From NCBI GenBank assembly GCA_951230915.1, contig OX579642.1, positions 13,516,001 through 13,580,000 on the forward strand: a stretch of DNA of 64,000 bases, written 5' to 3'. The translations under genes and the position numbers were made by a program. Within the stretch, counting starts at the first letter, position 1. Each line of letters starts with the position of its first letter. This DNA comes from Antitrichia curtipendula (Eukaryota > Streptophyta > Bryopsida > Hypnales > Leucodontaceae). Positions 61,501 to 64,000 of the stretch are shown one piece after another. The notes below the pieces were generated by a model. That model worked only from the letters and a program-made list of their open reading frames with translations. It was not told the DNA's origin and ran no database searches.

Positions 61501-61817
61501 TCTTCGATAGAATTCACAGTGTCTCTGGCATTTGACATAGCACAAACAACCATAGGCATAGGTGTGTCGTTGCCATCCACATTGTGTAGAGTACCTCTTT
61601 GTGGAATCACTCCATTGCAACGAACAAATAGACCTCGAACTTCAGATGTCATTTGGGTACAAAGGCTGATTCCTTTGTCACGACTCCCCGATGTGCCTGC
61701 ATATCCCAAATGACTAAACATATGGACCGGTTTCTTGGCAAATACCAATTTGCAAGCCTTGCATTGTACTTATCCATTTGATAGGGTTTCGTACCAAGAA
61801 GACCAATCCTTGGTCAT
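58504..61817 (-). pseudogene. hAT transposase of set B (stop in the zinc finger, A10 frameshift)
   Basis: A Kozak-like GCCACCATGACC marks the start at 61817. A TAA at 61772-61770 falls inside the BED-like finger, just before CKAC, and the frame is then open for about 985 codons to 58791. Landmarks are the finger CKAC...H, SIDGW (Asp ~239), STDNAA (Asp ~310), and YVVH where A has CSAH, so one expected Cys is lost. Then come SSCEQNWSSYSFVHN and a long acidic tail. At the 3' end an A10 run (58805-58796 in coding order) throws the frame into a stop. The alternative frame reads on for about 98 codons to 58504 with Ser/Asp-rich sequence similar to the A tail. The finger stop and the lost Cys suggest an inactive copy; slippage on the A-run could restore the tail. 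Confidence 0.85.
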
Positions 61818-62099
61818 GGTGGCTGTTTTAGGCTCTGTATATTGAAATCAGAAATTCAAAACGTAATGATAACAATTGGGTAAAATCGTTCAAATGTTTA
61901 TGCACAAAGCCGTGGAAAACAAGGCCCCCCTTTCCACTGAACTATGCATTACCAAGCAAGGGACACAAAAAATTGCAGCTCCTAGCCCTAGGAAATCTTA
62001 ACGTTTAGTTTCTTAGAAGTGCTTGTTAATGTCAATTTCAGGACACTTATAGTCTCCATTTGTTTGTGACCGTTGAATATGGGGAAAAAAAATCCTCCC
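61818..62099 (-). promoter_or_regulatory. Leader and possible promoter of the set-B transposase
   Basis: Upstream of the ATG a TATACAG splice-acceptor-like site occurs near 61840. A weak TATA-like ACTATAAGTG occurs on the minus strand at about 62044-62053, just inside block B4. This is inferred only. Confidence 0.3.
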
Positions 62100-62371
62100 A
62101 CAACGGTCAAGCGGACGGCGGACGGCTAGCTGGGCCGTTGGAACAGCAGACGGCGGACAGCGGACGGGAATCTAAGCCGTCGAATCAGCGGACGGGCGGA
62201 CGGGAATCTGGGCCGTCCGAACAGCGGACGGGCAAACGGTGGACGGGAATCTAAGCCGTCGGATCAGCGAACGGGCCGATGGGCCGACGGGAATCTGGGC
62301 CGTCGCATCAACGGATGGGCGGACGGCAAACGACGGATGGACCGACCTAAAACCTGTCGGGCGGACAACTG
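62100..62371. repeat. GGACGG block B4, upstream of the set-B transposase
   Basis: Units of about 50 bp are built from GCGGACGGGAATCTGGGCCG and AATCTAAGCCGTCGGATCA variants. The block begins about 283 bp upstream of the transposase ATG. Its outer edge, read on the minus strand, is CAGTTGTCCGCC, weakly like the CAGGGTTGTCC terminus. Confidence 0.75.
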
Positions 62372-62768
62372 TTTTTTACAATTTTGGTAAGATGTTTGAA
62401 GTATGCAGACAGGCGAACAAGTGGATTAGGCGAATAGAAATGTATGTGCAAATGAAAATGGGTGATTTGTAGGTACGGGGTTATAGAAGATAACATAACA
62501 ATAACATGAAATGATCTTGTACAAATGTACAATAGGTATGATCTTCTGCAATAGGTACGCAAAAGAAACATATTTGACAAATAAATAAGGCAAAATTTAT
62601 CATGATGAAAAAACAAATCCAAACATATTTGTATTGCATAAATATTTATACATTAATTAAAAGCAACTCATGACATACCATGAGTGTTGTGCATTACTAA
62701 TATTGAATCCTCATGAGATTCAAATAAGTACAAAACAAATTTCATTGGTTAACCCTCTAATACAAACA
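62372..62768. other. AT-rich spacer
   Basis: No gene seen between block B4 and the next ORF. Confidence 0.4.
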
Positions 62769-63403
62769 CTATTTTGCATCATCGCTACCGTTTGCGGAAA
62801 TAGGAGAGGCACCCTCTTGTTCCTTAAATCTTCGACTTGCTCTACGAGTTTGAGGACCACCCGACCCGGAGGCTGTGCCCTCTCCTGATCGGACTTCCAT
62901 GTCCACGGCGATGAATTGTCGTTTGGTTTCTGGAAAGTAGTCATCTTCGTCTTCAATCTTCCGTTTATTTTTCCTTATGGGAGACAAATCTACTTTCTCT
63001 GCCTTTAATGCTCTCAAAGCCAAATAAATCTTTTCTATCATAGCATTTATTGCTTTGTCATCATCTCGAGGGATCAACGAGATCGCTTGCCCTGTGCCAT
63101 GTAGAAAAGTCCTCCACGTCGTTATAATGTCGGTGATCCTCTTATCAAATGCACTTGCCACCTTCACGAGTGCATGTTCTGTGCTTGATAGCCCATCTAC
63201 ATTAAAAGCAGCACAAACTTGTGCAACTTCTTCCAATTTTGATAAGAAGAGGGCCCTCCCTATTAAACTGTGATTGTATGCTCCGTACTGCTCATTGAAC
63301 TCTTGGGATGGTTGCACTTCTATGCAGACGCCATCTTCTCCTTTCCGCACTTCTTTTTCAGGAAACCGGAAGAACTTTTGATGTGAGATGCTCCAGTGTC
63401 CCC
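62769..63403 (-). pseudogene. Unrecognised cargo ORF truncated by element C
   Basis: The reading frame is open from 63403, the base next to element C, to a stop at 62769, giving about 211 codons. It continues upstream into the insertion, so the true start lies beyond the window. It has a mixed helical N-terminal part (HWSISHQKFFRFPEKEV, NHSLIGRALF). A basic nuclear-signal-like RKNKRKIED follows, then an acidic and Ser/Gly-rich tail (GEGTASGSGGPQTRR). I do not recognise a domain. Its codon texture and strand match set B, so it may be a fourth cargo gene, or part of a different element. No counterpart is seen in element A. Confidence 0.6.
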
Positions 63404-64000
63404 CAGGGTTGTCCCCATCACGTCCTGTCCGTCCGTCAGCATGTCCGGACGGACGTCAGGATTCAACCCCGGCGTCCGTCAAGATGAAATCTGGACGAGA
63501 ACCGTTGACAGAGGATGAAAACTACGGAAATGGATGGACGTTCTTCGCCGACGGGCGGCGAGCTTCCGTTGACAGGCACGGAACGGGCGTGATGGACGGG
63601 TATCTAGACGGAAAACTGGACGACCATGTAGATGGGCGGGTGGACGGGAGGGTGGACGGGCATCTGGACAGGCATGTGGACGGGAGGGGGGCCGGTTGTG
63701 TGGACGGATATCTGGACGGGCGGGATGGACGGGTATGTGGATGGAAAACTGGACGAGCAGGTGGACGGGCATCTGGATGGGCAGGTGTACGGGTAACTAG
63801 ACGGGCATGTAGACGGGCATGTGGACGGGCGGGTGGACGGGTAACTGGACGGGCGGGTGGACGGGTAAGTGGACGAGTAATTGGACGGGCGGGTGGACGG
63901 GCATCTGGATGGGTAATTGGATGGGCATCTGGACGGGTAAGTGGACGGGTAATTGGACGGGCATTTGGACGAGTAAGTAGACGGGCGGGTGGACAGGCAT
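63404..64000 (+). mobile_element. Element C: terminus of a young relative of element A (runs off the window)
   Basis: It begins CAGGGTTGTCCCCATCACG at 63404 and matches the inward-read right end of element A (23636 to about 23310) at almost every base for ~330 bp, apart from about ten substitutions and a ~10-bp gap. It then continues as a 12-bp tandem array (GGACGGGYRNNT units) to the window end. It interrupts the ORF at 62769-63403. The adjacent 8-mer GTGTCCCC (63396-63403) is the expected target site; its partner lies outside. Confidence 0.85.

Noticed and set aside
48656..63403. Set B as one element with defined ends
   Set aside because: Only a left TIR-like sequence is seen. Candidate ends at 58096 and 62371 have no matching 8-bp duplication, and 54280 has no TIR. 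It could be one old element or two or three neighbours.
63479..64000. Pro-Val repeat proteins on the minus strand
   Set aside because: The 12-bp DNA unit forces a 4-residue protein period; the same artefact appears at 23124-23640. No start context, no other domain.

Overview
This window looks like a repeat-rich nuclear segment of a land plant. It is AT-rich with long non-coding stretches and carries several short runs of the plant telomere repeat (CCCTAAA)n. It also has a CACTA transposon, plant-type hAT transposases with a BED-like finger and DUF659-type core, splice-acceptor-like sites before start codons, and dispersed repeats. I cannot name the species. I found no intact host gene, no rRNA, tRNA or CRISPR, and no bacterial-style operon.

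The main discovery is a single 19.8 kb hAT-type transposon (element A, 3830-23636). It is bounded by a perfect 10-bp terminal inverted repeat (CAGGGTTGTC) and a perfect 8-bp target-site duplication (ACAATATA at 3822-3829 and 23637-23644). It carries three long genes: a hAT transposase (4640-7720, +), a divergent protein-kinase-like gene (8998-10659, -) and a gene for a DNA-binding-like, coiled-coil and RING-H2 protein (14868-17132, +). Each is one continuous reading frame broken only by in-frame stop codons, eight in all with no frameshift. This pattern fits recent decay by point mutation. Blocks rich in GGACGG/CCGTCC lie at both ends of the element and upstream of each gene.

A second, older set of related genes (set B, 48656-63403) has the same cargo in another arrangement. 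It holds a RING-protein relative without the RING (49254-50352, +), a kinase-like gene (51906-53390, -), a hAT transposase (58504-61817, -) and an unrecognised ORF (62769-63403, -). That last ORF is cut by a third element (C), which starts at 63404 and runs off the window. C's terminus is nearly identical to the right end of A. In A and B all six genes with a visible 5' side have a GGACGG block starting about 220-320 bp upstream of the ATG. This suggests a shared promoter or transposase-binding module.

Layout: 1-1040 degenerate tandem repeat; 1041-2362 CACTA element; 2743-3420 repeat R2; 3830-23636 element A, with nested R2, an LTR-like segment and tandem arrays; 23645-48655 a sea of dispersed repeats (R1, R2, R3), a fold-back MITE, microsatellites, a retroelement gag-like remnant and an FCP1-like phosphatase fragment; 48656-63403 set B with interspersed R2, R3 and tandem repeats; 63404-64000 the start of element C.

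How the genes might work together is inference. The transposase would mobilise the unit, while the kinase-like and ubiquitin-ligase-like proteins could modify the transposase or host factors. Every copy here is mutated, so these are records of a once-active system.
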